This document shows, in pieces, positions 8,652 to 17,553 of a stretch of DNA of 64,000 nucleotides; the stretch's first letter is position 1, and every line of letters starts with the position of its first letter. Below the pieces are notes generated by a model. The model did not search any database. It saw nothing but the letters and a program-made list of their open reading frames with translations, and was not told the DNA's origin. Made by a program: the position numbers and the translations under genes. The DNA is from Aureococcus anophagefferens (lineage: Eukaryota > Sar > Pelagophyceae > Pelagomonadales > Pelagomonadaceae), in assembly GCF_000186865.1 (NCBI RefSeq), contig NW_008705565.1, positions 1,325,686-1,389,685 on the forward strand, read 5' to 3'.

Positions 8652-9092
8652 CTACTTCTTCTTGGGCTTGTCGACGAAGCCGAAGTACGCGTAGGCCGCG
8701 AGGAACGCGCCCCACGTCGCGACGCCGACGAGGTCCTCGTAGACGTGGGAGATGTAGATCATGCCGACCATGGGGATGGAGTTGAACTGGGAGAACTTCT
8801 TGACCGCCGCCGGGCCGGACGCGACGCACGCGGCCTTGCCCGCGCCCCAGCCGAGGCCGAACGTCGTGAAGAGCGGCGCGATGACCTCGAAGTCGGCGCC
8901 GGCCTCCTTCATGAGCGCGCCGATGCCCGCGAAGTTCTCGAGGTAGAGCGCCGGGTTCGCCGTCGCGAGGATCGACGTCGACACGACGACGAAGCAGCTG
9001 AACGCGAGGAACTTCTCGCCGCTCGACTTGAGCGCGGGCATGGAGATGGCGGACCCGCCCATGGATTTGCGACCGGAGCGCGTGGCGACCAT
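8652..9092 (-). CDS. Small two-helix membrane protein, 146 aa, unknown function
   Basis: I do not recognise this family. The protein has a basic, Ser-rich N-terminus (MVATRSGRKSMGGS), a first hydrophobic segment (FLAFSCFVVVSTSILATA), a middle amphipathic part and a second hydrophobic segment near the C-terminus (LVGVATWGAFLAAYAYFGFV). It ends in KPKKK, which resembles a lysine-based ER-retrieval tail but is not a canonical KKxx. The ATG at 9092 is chosen because the longer frame to 9323 is Arg/Pro-rich and sequence-poor. Its promoter region is shared with the divergent F-box gene and contains two CACGTG sites. Confidence 0.6.
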   Translation of the reverse strand: MVATRSGRKSMGGSAISMPALKSSGEKFLAFSCFVVVSTSILATANPALYLENFAGIGALMKEAGADFEVIAPLFTTFGLGWGAGKAACVASGPAAVKKFSQFNSIPMVGMIYISHVYEDLVGVATWGAFLAAYAYFGFVDKPKKK

Positions 9093-9399
9093 GTTTACCT
9101 GCGCGTCGCGTGTGAACGGCGCCCTGGGCGCTCGCGCTCTCGCCGAGTGGGATACGCGCAGCTGACGGTTTCTATGCGATTTGCGCGTCCTCGGGCACGG
9201 CGCGCACGGGGTTTTCGAGCGCGAATCGAAGTGGCACGTGTGTAGAGGGTATGTGAATCGCGGAGGGGCTCGGGGCGTGCATATGCAGGCCGGACGCGGG
9301 GGGGCGCGTGCAAAAAGTGGCAAAGTGTACTCGAGCTGCTCGGCGGCAAAAAGTGCAACACGTGGGCAACGTCGACCTTGACGCCTCCGTGCCCGCGCA
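9093..9399. promoter_or_regulatory. Shared divergent promoter with two CACGTG (G-box) sites
   Basis: This 307-bp spacer lies between two divergent starts. It holds palindromic CACGTG at 9235-9240 and 9359-9364, the usual core bound by bZIP and bHLH factors. A GCAAAAAGTG decamer occurs twice (near 9309 and 9346), the second copy running into the second CACGTG. No coding sequence is seen. Regulation by these sites is inference. Confidence 0.45.
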
Positions 9400-10221
9400 A
9401 TGCTCTCCGCCGCAGACGCCCGCCCCGAGGACCGGTGCGTTCACTTTTTAGCCCTCGAAGCCGAGGACCTGGGCTTCGAAGTCGAGTGGCTCAGCCGCAC
9501 GACCGGCGCGGCGGCGGACGACGCGCCCTACGCCTCGCGCACCTGCCGCCTGACGCACGCGGGCTGGGACGGCCCCGTGGTCCTCGACTTCCTCGCGATC
9601 TGCGGCCTCGTGCAGATCTCGGCCGTGTACGGCGACAAGCGCAGCCGCTCGGACGTCGCCGCGGCCGCGCCGCGCGCCGCCGTCGGCCGCCGCCTCGCGA
9701 CGCGCGTGCTCCGGCCGCTCCAGTCCGCGGAGCCGCCGCACGCGACGCTCGCGGGCCTGCCGCCGCCCCTGGCGGCCCAGGTGCTCGCGTGCCTCGGCGC
9801 GCGCCAGGTCCGCCGCGTCGCCGCGACCGCGCGGGGCCCGCGCGTCGAGGCGTCGCGCGACGCGCTCTGGTCGCGCCTGCTGCGGCGCGACCGCGCGGCC
9901 CTGGACGTCGACGTGCCGCCCGGCGACGGGTCGCTCGGCAGCGGGCCCGTCGTCGCCATCTACGCGGCGCTCGCGCTCGCGGCGCGCGCGCGCCGCGACG
10001 TCGTCGGCCGCCGGCGCCGCGAGGTCTGCCGGGTCGTGGGCGAGGAGGAGGAGACGGTGGCGCGGCGCCGGGACCTCGCGCGGGCGCTCTTCGACTTCGA
10101 CGACGCGGACCGGCCCTACCGCATCTCGCCCTTCTCGCCGCCGGCGCCGCCGCTCGAGCCGACCTTCGCGCCGACGATCCCCCGGGGGCCCACCTGGGCG
10201 CCGCCCTGGGCGTTCCGCTGA
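9400..10221 (+). CDS. F-box protein, FBXO7/PI31-like, 273 aa
   Basis: The N-terminal 75 residues (CVHFLALEAEDLGFEVEW, then GLVQISAVYGDK) resemble the FP fold shared by FBXO7 and the proteasome regulator PI31. An F-box follows (LAGLPPPLAAQVLACLGARQ, then LWSRLLRRD), with the conserved Trp-Leu-Arg-Asp ending seen in FBXO7. The C-terminus is proline-rich (SPFSPPAPPLEPTFAPTIP, ending PWAFR), also typical of FBXO7/PI31. The likely role is substrate selection for an SCF ligase or proteasome regulation. The ATG at 9400 is the first in frame. The F-box is fairly clear; the FBXO7 assignment is inferred from domain order. Confidence 0.6.
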   Translation: MLSAADARPEDRCVHFLALEAEDLGFEVEWLSRTTGAAADDAPYASRTCRLTHAGWDGPVVLDFLAICGLVQISAVYGDKRSRSDVAAAAPRAAVGRRLATRVLRPLQSAEPPHATLAGLPPPLAAQVLACLGARQVRRVAATARGPRVEASRDALWSRLLRRDRAALDVDVPPGDGSLGSGPVVAIYAALALAARARRDVVGRRRREVCRVVGEEEETVARRRDLARALFDFDDADRPYRISPFSPPAPPLEPTFAPTIPRGPTWAPPWAFR

Positions 10222-10653
10222 CACGGCGCGCTTGTCTTGTATATACTCGACCTTCGAATCGACGAGTGGGCGCGGACGGCGGACGGCGGACCCGTGCCAA
10301 GTCCCGCGCCTGCGCGGGGACGCCGAGTAGGACGCGTCTTTAAAGCCCACCCTCGACGGCGCCACTTCGCGAGCTCTAGCTCACCGCTGCGCACGCCTAC
10401 CGGACACCTAAAACGACGCGCACGAGGCGTCGCACGCGAAGCCGAAACGACTTCGCGAAGTTCGCGATGTTTGCCTCCAAGGTGCAGCGATTCAAAGACA
10501 CGATCGAGAGCACTCCAAAAAGCAACTGGCACGGCGTCCGTTTGCGACGCGCGCGCGCGCGCGCCACACACGCCGCCACGCCTCCGCGCGCTCCCCCGCG
10601 CGCACGCGCGACGACGCGACGACGCAGGTTAGCAAAAAACACCAACTCGCATC
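10222..10653. other. 432-bp intergenic region upstream of H2A.X
   Basis: No gene is visible. A TATA-like TTGTATATACT lies at about 10237-10247, close behind the F-box gene stop and about 400 bp before the histone start, so it is not an obvious histone TATA box. A GC/CA simple repeat occupies about 10549-10570. The last 40 bp before the histone ATG are A/C-rich (AGCAAAAAACACCAACTC), suiting a short 5' UTR. Confidence 0.4.
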
Positions 10654-11061
10654 ATGTCTGGCAAAGGAAAGGGTGGCCGCGGCAAGGGCAAGGCCTCTGG
10701 CAAGTCCACGTCCAAGGCGGCCAAGGCCGGCCTCCAGTTCCCGGTCGCGCGCCTCAACCGCTTCCTGAAGAAGGGCAAGTACGCGTCGCGCGTCGGCGTC
10801 GGCGCCGGCGTCTACATGGGCGCGGTCCTCGAGTACCTCTGCGCGGAGATCCTCGAGCTCGCGGGCAACGCCGCCCGCGACAACAAGAAGGCGCGCATCG
10901 TGCCCCGCCACCTCCAGCTCGCCGTCCGCAACGACGAGGAGCTCAACAAGCTCCTCGGCTCGGTCACGATCGCGTCCGGCGGCGTGCTCCCGAACATCCA
11001 CGCCGTGCTCCTCCCGAAGAAGGGCAAGGCCAAGACCTCGGGCTCGTCCCAGGAGTTCTAA
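10654..11061 (+). CDS. H2AX: Histone H2A.X, 135 aa
   Basis: A complete H2A with a basic N-terminal tail ([18 protein letters not shown]), the histone fold ([38 protein letters not shown]) and the acidic-patch residues ([17 protein letters not shown]). The C-terminus is SSQEF, the SQ-E/D-hydrophobic motif that defines H2A.X. DNA-damage kinases phosphorylate its serine (Ser132 here). Having the SQ motif in a canonical-length H2A suggests this gene may serve as the bulk H2A, as in yeast; that is inference. Intronless. A histone-like stem-loop lies 92 bp after the stop. Confidence 0.96.
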   Translation: MSGKGKGGRGKGKASGKSTSKAAKAGLQFPVARLNRFLKKGKYASRVGVGAGVYMGAVLEYLCAEILELAGNAARDNKKARIVPRHLQLAVRNDEELNKLLGSVTIASGGVLPNIHAVLLPKKGKAKTSGSSQEF

Positions 11062-11152
11062 GCGGCCCCACCCCGCTGCACGGTCGCCGGCCGCGCTCGC
11101 CTTTCCGGGCGGCGCGTCCGGTCGCAGCCGCGCTCGCGCACAAACCACACCC

Positions 11153-11168
11153 GGTGTTTTCGAACACC
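11153..11168 (+). terminator. Possible histone mRNA 3' stem-loop
   Basis: GGTGTTTTCGAACACC folds into a 6-bp stem with a 4-base TTCG loop, 92 bp past the H2A.X stop and preceded by CAAACCACACCC. Size and position match the stem-loop bound by SLBP in replication-dependent histone mRNAs. It differs from the GGYYYTTYTNARRRCC consensus at one stem pair and one loop base, so it may be a lineage variant or a chance hairpin. Confidence 0.45.
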
Positions 11169-11260
11169 ACCCTCCGACGGAAGAAGCGAAGCGGCGTCGT
11201 CGTCCTGCCTCTCGAAAAGTCCGGGCTCGCACGGCGTCGTCGTCGCGCCTCTCGAAAAAG

Positions 11261-12337
11261 TTAGGGCTCGCGCGACGCGCGGGGCTCGTGGCGCGCCACG
11301 GCGACGGGTTGCCCCTTGCACGGGGCCCCGTCGAGCGCGAGCGCGCGCGCGAGGCCGGCCTCGTCCTTGAGGTGCGCGACGACGGACGAGGGGCTCCCGC
11401 GGTAGACGAGCGTCGGACCGCAGCGGCCGAGGAACGCCCGGACGTCCCCCAAGCTCGCGCGCGGGCCGAGGTTCGACACCTTGACGGCGTAGCGCGCGTG
11501 CTCGGTCCCCGCGTCGCCGTCGTCCGTCGCGCAGGAACGCTCCTCGACGACGGTCTCGTCGTCGCCGGTCTCGTCGTCGCCGGCGGCGTCGCCGCCGGCG
11601 TCGACGCGGGCGATCTCGTAGAAGCGCGCGTTCGCCGCGTCCTCCGCGGTGCAGTCGTCGCCGAACGTCGCGACGGCCGCGAGCTCCGCGGCGCCGAGGA
11701 CGACGCGCCGGCAGTCCGCGCGCAGCGCGCCCGTCGCGGCGATCGCCGCGGCGACGACGTCGTGCGACACCCCGGCGCGCGGCAGGTGGCAGAGCAGCGC
11801 CGTGCCATGCGGCGCGAGCGCGGCGTCGACGGCGGCTAAAAAGGGGTCGACGAGCTCCCGCTTGTAGAGCACGTCGCCGGCGAGGACGACGTCGAAGGTC
11901 GCGCCGAGGTCGTCGACGCCCCAGAGGCACTTCCGCACCGCGCACGCGCCACTGAGCCCGTTGCGCTCGACGTTCTCGCGCAGGAGGCCGAGGCAGCGGT
12001 CGTCGCCGTCCGTGGCGAGGCAGGACGCCGCGCCGAGGCGCGCCGCGACCATGCCCACGAGGCCGCAGCCCGCGCCGAGCTCCGCGACGGACTTCTCGGC
12101 GACGACGCCGGGGAGCCGCGCGAGCTCGCAGCCGAGGAGCAGGCTCCCGGGCCAGGCGCGCTGGCCGCTGATCTCGTCCTGGGCGCGCTCGAGGTCGAAG
12201 AGCAGCTCCATGGGCAGCTCCGCGATCGTGCGTACCGAGAGCTCGTGGCCGCCGATGACGAACTGCTTCTCCTCGTACTCGATCTCGTAGTCGCTGTCGC
12301 TGTCCTCGTCGGCGGGCTTATCGTTCAACGCGCACAT
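11261..12337 (-). CDS. METTL21-type protein methyltransferase with C-terminal RRM-like domain, 358 aa
   Basis: Residues about 20-230 form a class I methyltransferase of the Methyltransf_16 (METTL21/FAM86) family. The SAM-binding glycine motif is ELGAGCGLVGMVAARLGA, and the family post-motif is VVLAGDVLY. These enzymes usually methylate lysines on chaperones or translation factors. An Asp/Glu-rich linker leads to a C-terminal RRM-like fold (YAVKVSNLGPRASLGDVRAF, SSVVAHLKDEAGLARALAL), which suggests RNA or ribonucleoprotein targeting. Start is the ATG at 12337, 162 bp from the divergent CCDC22 gene. The methyltransferase is secure; the RRM-like part is moderate. Confidence 0.82.
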   Translation of the reverse strand: MCALNDKPADEDSDSDYEIEYEEKQFVIGGHELSVRTIAELPMELLFDLERAQDEISGQRAWPGSLLLGCELARLPGVVAEKSVAELGAGCGLVGMVAARLGAASCLATDGDDRCLGLLRENVERNGLSGACAVRKCLWGVDDLGATFDVVLAGDVLYKRELVDPFLAAVDAALAPHGTALLCHLPRAGVSHDVVAAAIAATGALRADCRRVVLGAAELAAVATFGDDCTAEDAANARFYEIARVDAGGDAAGDDETGDDETVVEERSCATDDGDAGTEHARYAVKVSNLGPRASLGDVRAFLGRCGPTLVYRGSPSSVVAHLKDEAGLARALALDGAPCKGQPVAVARHEPRASREP

Positions 12338-12499
12338 CGTTCAAGGAGCGCGTCGTCGGCAGCGGCGGTGGTGGTGTGAAAGCTCGTCGGGGACTAGTTC
12401 ATCGCCTCTGCCGCAAGGCATCTTGCACGGCAACAAACCAAGGCTCTCGAAGCGAATCGGGCAGCCCACTCGAGCTCGCACACCGAGCCAGTCAAGACG

Positions 12500-14332
12500 A
12501 TGGCGGAGGAGCCGGACATCATCCTCGTCGCGCTGCGCATGGCGCTCGCCGGGGGCATCCCCGAGCGGGTGACGAGCCTCGGCGCCCTCGGCGCCGGCGA
12601 CCTCATGTCCATCGTCGCGCGCTGCGTGGCCCTCGTCGACACCACGGGCGGCGACGCGCTGCCCGAGGCTTTGCCGAGCGGCGTCGCCGCGAAGCACCGC
12701 GCCTGCGCCCGCACGGCGAGCCGCCTCAAGGCCATGGGCTACAAGGGCGAGTGCGGCTACAACGAGCTGCTCTACCCCGGCGAGTCGTCGACGCGCCCGT
12801 TGCTCACGTGGCTCGTCGACAAGCTGCCCAAGGACGGCGGCGACGCGGGCCCCGGCGCGGCGCCCCTGGGCGGTCGGCGCGCGCGATTGGGCGAGGCCGT
12901 GCGCGCCTGGACGGCGAAGCGCTGGCAGTTGCCCGCGGACCGCGGCGGCTTCTCGCGCGGCGCGCGGTTCCGCACGTTCGCCATGGGCGACTGCCCGCTG
13001 GAGTACGCGGTGCCGTCGCTCCTCGAGGCCGCGGCGACGCGCGCCGTCCAGGAGGCGCGGCGCGAGGCGGCCCTCGAGCGCGACGCCGACGAGCTGCTCC
13101 AGGAGGGCGGCGGCCGGTGCGCGCCGCTGTCGGGCAGCGGCGCCGTCGACCTCGGCTGGGGGACGCTCGGCGAGATGCCGTCGCTCAAGGAGCTCCTGGC
13201 GTCCCTGGAGCGCGGCACGGAGACGGAGCGCGCGCGCCTCGGGCGTTTAGCGCACGCGGCGCGCTTCGACCACGGCGGCGGCGACGACGACGCGGGCCCG
13301 GGCCGCCGCGTCGCCAAGGCGAGCGGCGGCGGCGACGACGAGCCGCCCGCGGACGACGGCGCGGCGTCGGCGGAGGCCGCGGCCAGGGCGCGGCGCGAGG
13401 CCGCCGAGGCCCGCGTCGCCGCGCTCAAGGACGAGCTCCGCGCGCTCGGCGAGGCCTACAAGAAGGAGGTCGGCGACGACGCGCTCATCGACGAGAAGGA
13501 CGCGGCGACGTCGGCGGAGCTCAAGGAGCTCCGGGCGGCGCTCGCGGCGCTCAAGGACGCGGGCGCCCACGCCGAGCGCGAGTACACGGTGCGGCGGAAG
13601 ACGCTCGAGATGCTGCCCGAGTCGGAGGCCGCGATCCTCAAGCTCGCGGAGATTTGCGGCGCGTCGGCGCGGAAGCTCGTCGACCTCGCGCGCGAGTGGG
13701 AGGGCCACCGCGTGCCCCTCGTCGAGAAGATCCGCGCGTCCCGCGCGGAGCTCCGGCGCCGGAAGCTCAAGGCCAAGGCCATGGTCGACGAGATGAAGCG
13801 GTGCCGCGGCGAGATGAACGCGATGGTGCTCGACGTCCGCGACAAGGACGACCGCCACCGGCTGCTCGAGGAGCGCTACGCGGCCATGCCCAAGAACGTG
13901 AACCGCGCGCTCTACACGTACCGCATCATGGACATCATCAAGCAGATCGCCAAGCAGAAGGGGGAGATCACGAAGATCGTCGACGACATCCGCTCCGTGC
14001 AGAAGGAGAACAACAAGATCGGCGCGACGCTCCAGCGCACCGAGGCCCTCGCGGACGAGCGCGTCTTCCAGGAGGCGAACGCGGGCGGCAAGGACCCGCA
14101 GCTCGTCGCGGCCTACCGGAGCCTCAGCGACCTCCGGAAGCTCTTCGAGAAGACGGTGACCGTGATTTCGGAGACGGGCGCCAAGGAGCGCGAGGCCCGC
14201 GACCTCGACTCGAAGAAGAAGCAGCTCAAGGCCCGCGTGTCGACGGCGAACCTGGACAAGATCCTCGCGGACCTGGGCCAGGTCAAGCAGGAGAACGCGG
14301 GCCTCGTCGCCCGGCTCCGCGCGACGCGGTGA
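12500..14332 (+). CDS. CCDC22: CCDC22 homologue, CCC/Commander complex subunit, 610 aa
   Basis: The N-terminal 130 residues match the CCDC22 calponin-like domain: IILVALRMALAGGIPERV, LKAMGYKGECGYNELLYPGE, then PLLTWLVDKLPKD. The remaining part is mostly coiled coil (AAARARREAAEARVAALKDE, EREYTVRRKTLEMLPESEAA, RALYTYRIMDIIKQIAKQKG), with a length close to animal CCDC22 (about 627 aa). CCDC22 pairs with CCDC93 and COMMD proteins in endosomal recycling and regulates cullin-RING ligases. The ATG at 12500 is the family start (MAEEPDIILVALR). A shadow reading frame covers the same DNA but is Arg-rich and lacks these domains. Confidence 0.92.
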   Translation: MAEEPDIILVALRMALAGGIPERVTSLGALGAGDLMSIVARCVALVDTTGGDALPEALPSGVAAKHRACARTASRLKAMGYKGECGYNELLYPGESSTRPLLTWLVDKLPKDGGDAGPGAAPLGGRRARLGEAVRAWTAKRWQLPADRGGFSRGARFRTFAMGDCPLEYAVPSLLEAAATRAVQEARREAALERDADELLQEGGGRCAPLSGSGAVDLGWGTLGEMPSLKELLASLERGTETERARLGRLAHAARFDHGGGDDDAGPGRRVAKASGGGDDEPPADDGAASAEAAARARREAAEARVAALKDELRALGEAYKKEVGDDALIDEKDAATSAELKELRAALAALKDAGAHAEREYTVRRKTLEMLPESEAAILKLAEICGASARKLVDLAREWEGHRVPLVEKIRASRAELRRRKLKAKAMVDEMKRCRGEMNAMVLDVRDKDDRHRLLEERYAAMPKNVNRALYTYRIMDIIKQIAKQKGEITKIVDDIRSVQKENNKIGATLQRTEALADERVFQEANAGGKDPQLVAAYRSLSDLRKLFEKTVTVISETGAKEREARDLDSKKKQLKARVSTANLDKILADLGQVKQENAGLVARLRATR

Positions 14333-14386
14333 CCGCGCGCTAAGATGGCCGACTTCGATCTTACTTCCCTCGCTTGTTTGACACCC

Positions 14387-14919
14387 CTAGTTGTCGCCGA
14401 GGACGCGGCCGCCGCCCCAGTTGTGGCCGCCGCGGGGCGCCGCGGGCGCCGCGGGCGCGCCGCGGCCCGGCGGCGCTGTCGCCTGGTAGCCCGCGCCCCG
14501 CGGCGCCGCGGCGGCGGCGCCGCCGCCGCCGCACATGCCGCAGAGCCACTGGGGCGTGACGACGACGTCGACGCCGTAGGTCTCCGGCACGACCTCGATG
14601 GCGAAGTAGTAGGCGTGGCCGCAGGCGACGCCCATGAGCGGCACGGTGAGCGGGTTGCCGATGAGCATGTTGAAGGCGAGGAGCGCCCAGGGCAGGTAGA
14701 GCGCCTGCACGGGGAAGCCGTAGAGCGACACCTGCGTCGCCGGGTTCCGCCGGCTCCAGACGTAGAGCACCATGAACGTGAGGCCCTGCGCGGGCATGAC
14801 GATGGAGAGGAGCGTGCAGAGGCCGCACATGAGCGCGGACCCGAGGCAGAGCATCCAGACGTAGTCCGCCGTGTCGCCGCCGCCGCCCGTGTTGTAGGGG
14901 CTCACCTCGTAGTTCTTGC
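14387..14919 (-). CDS. DERL1: Derlin (ER-associated degradation channel), C-terminal 176 aa; 5' end in assembly gap
   Basis: This is the C-terminal part of a Derlin, a rhomboid-like ER membrane protein that helps move misfolded proteins to the cytosol. Visible hallmarks are TADYVWMLCLGSALMCGLC, the WSRRNP loop (VLYVWSRRNPATQVSLYGF), ALYLPWALLAFNMLIGNPL, and the GHAYYF motif in the last membrane helix. The tail ends GGHNWGGGRVLGDN, matching the HNWG-x-G-x-LG ending of Derlin-1, where the p97-binding SHP box sits. About 70-80 N-terminal residues are missing in the N run. Its stop is 54 bp from the CCDC22 stop. Confidence 0.93.
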
Positions 14920-15256
14920 NNNNNNNNNNNNNNNNNNNNNNNNNNNNNNNNNNNNNNNNNNNNNNNNNNNNNNNNNNNNNNNNNNNNNNNNNNNNNNNNN
15001 NNNNNNNNNNNNNNNNNNNNNNNNNNNNNNNNNNNNNNNNNNNNNNNNNNNNNNNNNNNNNNNNNNNNNNNNNNNNNNNNNNNNNNNNNNNNNNNNNNNN
15101 NNNNNNNNNNNNNNNNNNNNNNNNNNNNNNNNNNNNNNNNNNNNNNNNNNNNNNNNNNNNNNNNNNNNNNNNNNNNNNNNNNNNNNNNNNNNNNNNNNNN
15201 NNNNNNNNNNNNNNNNNNNNNNNNNNNNNNNNNNNNNNNNNNNNNNNNNNNNNNNN
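14920..15256. other. Assembly gap (337 N)
   Basis: A run of N hides the start of the Derlin gene on the minus strand, the start of the alpha/beta hydrolase gene on the plus strand, and any divergent promoter between them. The missing Derlin residues alone would need about 240 bp, so the promoter would be short if the gap size is real. Confidence 0.99.
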
Positions 15257-16248
15257 TGCTCGTGCTCGGCCTGCTGCGCAGCGCGCAGCCCTTCAGCGCG
15301 CCGCGGCGCCGCACCGCGCGCGTGCGCCGCGCCGCCGCGCGGTCGCCGGAGGTCGGCTACCACGACTACGACGGCTGGCGCTGCGCCTACCGCCGCTACG
15401 ACGGCTGCTCGCCGGCCGTCGTGCTCCTGCATCCCATCGGCCTCGGCCTCAGCGGCTGGTTCTGGACGAAGGTCGCCGAGGCGCTGCCCAACGAGGTCTT
15501 CGTGCCCGACTTTGTCGGCTGCGGCCTGTCGGACCCGTGGGACCCGGACGAGCGCGGCATGTCGCTGCCGGGCGCCTACGCGCGCCAGGTCGAGGCGCTC
15601 TGGCGCGAGCGCATCGGCAAGCCCTGCGTCGTCGCAACGCAGGGCGGCATCGCGCCCGTCGGCGTGCTCCTGGCGTCGCGGTCGTCCGACGACTGGGACG
15701 GCGCGCGCGCCGTCGCCGGCCTCGCGCTCGTGAGCCCGCCGACGTGGCGGGACATCGCCGGCGGCCTGGACCGCAGGGAGGTCGCGAAGAACTACGAGCA
15801 GCTGACGTCGCGGCTCGGCCGCTGGGGCTTCGACGTCCTGAGGCGCGAGGCGTTCATCCGCTTCTTCTCCGACCTCTTCCTCTTCGAGGGCGCGTGCGAC
15901 GACGCCTGGGTCGCGAACTGCCTCGAAGACGACGCGCGGCCGAAGAGCGAGCAGCCCGTGCTCGCGTTCAACGCGGGCATCGTCAACGCGCGGCCGCTCT
16001 ACGACGAGCTCGCGAGCTGCGTCGACCAGCCCGTCCGCGTCGTCGAGGGCGCCGGCGACAAGCGCGCGCGGGACCGCGGCGGCTACGAGGACGCCATCGT
16101 CGACTGCGACCGCGTGACCATTCCGTCGGCCTGCAACGTCGTCGGCTGGGAGAACCCCGAGGCGACGGCCTCGGCGCTCTCGTCCCTCGTCGCCAAGGCG
16201 CGGAAGCTCGGCCGCCTCGACGAGGAAGACGTCATAATCGTCAGTTAG
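15257..16248 (+). CDS. Alpha/beta-hydrolase-like protein lacking the usual nucleophile; possibly plastid-targeted; start in gap
   Basis: The visible 330 residues follow an alpha/beta hydrolase plan: VVLLHPIGLGLSGWFW (oxyanion loop), VFVPDFVGCGLSDPW (strand 4), then a cap region. At the nucleophile elbow, where GxSxG is expected, the sequence is VVATQGGIAPVGV, so the serine position holds glutamine or glycine. It may be a non-catalytic or altered enzyme. The visible N-terminus (LGLLRSAQPFSAPRRRTARV) has a hydrophobic stretch followed by A-Q-P-F-S-A-P and basic residues. That resembles the phenylalanine-containing signal/transit junction of stramenopile plastid proteins. The true start lies in the gap. 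Fold is fairly certain; activity and location are inferred. Confidence 0.75.
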
Positions 16249-16269
16249 CGAGAGAGCAACAAGCTTAGT

Positions 16270-17553
16270 TTAGCCCCAGCGGGACTTGTAGGTGTAGGAC
16301 CGCTGCGTGCGGTAGGCGTCGAACTCGTCGGGCAGGGGCGCGGCGCCGGGCAGGGGCGGCGCGCGGCCGGCGTTCCCCGGCGCGTGGCCGCCGATGCCGA
16401 CCTTGTCCGTCTGGGGCGCGACGTTGATGGGCTCGGCCATGCCGCCGCCGTCCGCGCCGAGGCCGCGGCCCTCCTGCCAGCCCATGCTCTCGAGCATCTG
16501 GCGGCCGACGTTGTCGTCGCCGAGGGGCACGTCGAGGCCGCGCGGCGACCGGTCGTCGCCGTCGGGCTCGCGCGCCGTCGAATAGGACGCGCCGAAGTCG
16601 CGGCGCGGCCGCTTCGCGCGGTCGTCGTCGTCGTCGTCGTCGTCGCGGCGCCGCGTCGACGAGTAGGACGCGAGGGCCTGGGACGGCGGCGGCGCGGCCG
16701 GGGGCTGCGCGGACCGCGCGGCCGCGCGCCGGAGCCGGTCCTTGTCGAGGACGCGGTAGAACTCCTTCACGCGCGCCTCCAACCGCCCCGGTTCCACGGC
16801 CGGCGGCATGAGCGACGGCATGGCCGACACGTCCAGCGGCTTCCAGGGCTCGTGGCCCGACGCGAGCGCGACCTTGATGAGGCCCGCCATGACGCCCGCG
16901 GGTATTGACGCGAGGTCGCAGCGCTGCGACGACGCGGCGGCCGCGGTGGCCGCGGCGACGCTCTGGGACGTCGCCGCGGCCTTGGCCTTGGCCGCGGCGA
17001 CGGCGACGTCGGGCGGCGGCGCCGGCGGGGCCGCCGCGGGCGGCGGCGGCGCGGGCACGGTCGCCGGCGCGGCGACGACGCGCGGCGCCGCGGCCGCGGG
17101 CGCCGCGGCCGGCGGCGCGGGCGCCGCGGGCGGCGGCGGCGGCGGCGCCGTCTTCGCCGCGTCGCGGAGCGCCTGGATGGACTGGGCGGGGAAGACCTTC
17201 TTCGTGCCCCAGAGCTCGACGACGCGCAGCACCTTCTCGCGCGCTCCGTCGTCCGGCGCCGCGCGGCTCGCCGCGTGGACGACGGTCGCGAGCTCCGGGT
17301 AGAAGCCCCTCCGGTAGGGGTCGTCCTTGCCGCTGTTGAAGAAGACGTCGTTGAGCAGGTAGATGGCGTAGAGGATTTTCGCGAACGCGCCCGCGGATTT
17401 CGCCGCGGCCGCGCCGCGGACGACGTACTCGCGGAGCGCGACGGCGAGCTCGGGCGTCGCCGCGGGCCGCGCGAGCATCCACTCCTTGGCCTGCTGGATC
17501 GACTGTTTCGTCCCCGCCATGGTCTCCAGGATCTCCGTGAACTCCGACGCCAT
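16270..17553 (-). CDS. CHERP: CHERP-like splicing-associated protein with CID and G-patch, 427 aa or longer
   Basis: The N-terminal 140 residues form a CTD-interacting (CID/RPR) domain: SIQQAKEWMLARPA, FAKILYAIYLLNDVFFNSGK, EKVLRVVELWGTKKVF. A long Ala/Pro-rich linker follows. Near residues 345-390 is a G-patch (MLESMGWQEGRGLGADGGGM, then DKVGIGG), and the protein ends in YTYKSRWG. CID plus a C-terminal G-patch is the layout of CHERP, a U2 snRNP-associated splicing factor, but the animal N-terminal SURP domain is not seen. The frame stays open upstream of the ATG at 17553 with plausible residues (RQQIGFIYAVKA) but no ATG, so an upstream exon is possible. Confidence 0.82.
   Translation of the reverse strand: MASEFTEILETMAGTKQSIQQAKEWMLARPAATPELAVALREYVVRGAAAAKSAGAFAKILYAIYLLNDVFFNSGKDDPYRRGFYPELATVVHAASRAAPDDGAREKVLRVVELWGTKKVFPAQSIQALRDAAKTAPPPPPPAAPAPPAAAPAAAAPRVVAAPATVPAPPPPAAAPPAPPPDVAVAAAKAKAAATSQSVAAATAAAASSQRCDLASIPAGVMAGLIKVALASGHEPWKPLDVSAMPSLMPPAVEPGRLEARVKEFYRVLDKDRLRRAAARSAQPPAAPPPSQALASYSSTRRRDDDDDDDDRAKRPRRDFGASYSTAREPDGDDRSPRGLDVPLGDDNVGRQMLESMGWQEGRGLGADGGGMAEPINVAPQTDKVGIGGHAPGNAGRAPPLPGAAPLPDEFDAYRTQRSYTYKSRWG

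Noticed and set aside
10237..10247. TATA box of the H2A.X gene
   Set aside because: It lies about 400 bp upstream of the start and immediately after the preceding gene; no other evidence links it to the histone promoter.
10240..10265. tRNA B-box-like CCTTCGAATCGA
   Set aside because: No A-box, acceptor stem or cloverleaf can be folded around it.
12376..14343. A 655-codon plus-strand frame overlapping CCDC22
   Set aside because: It is Arg-rich and out of frame with the CCDC22 calponin-like domain that is clearly recognisable.
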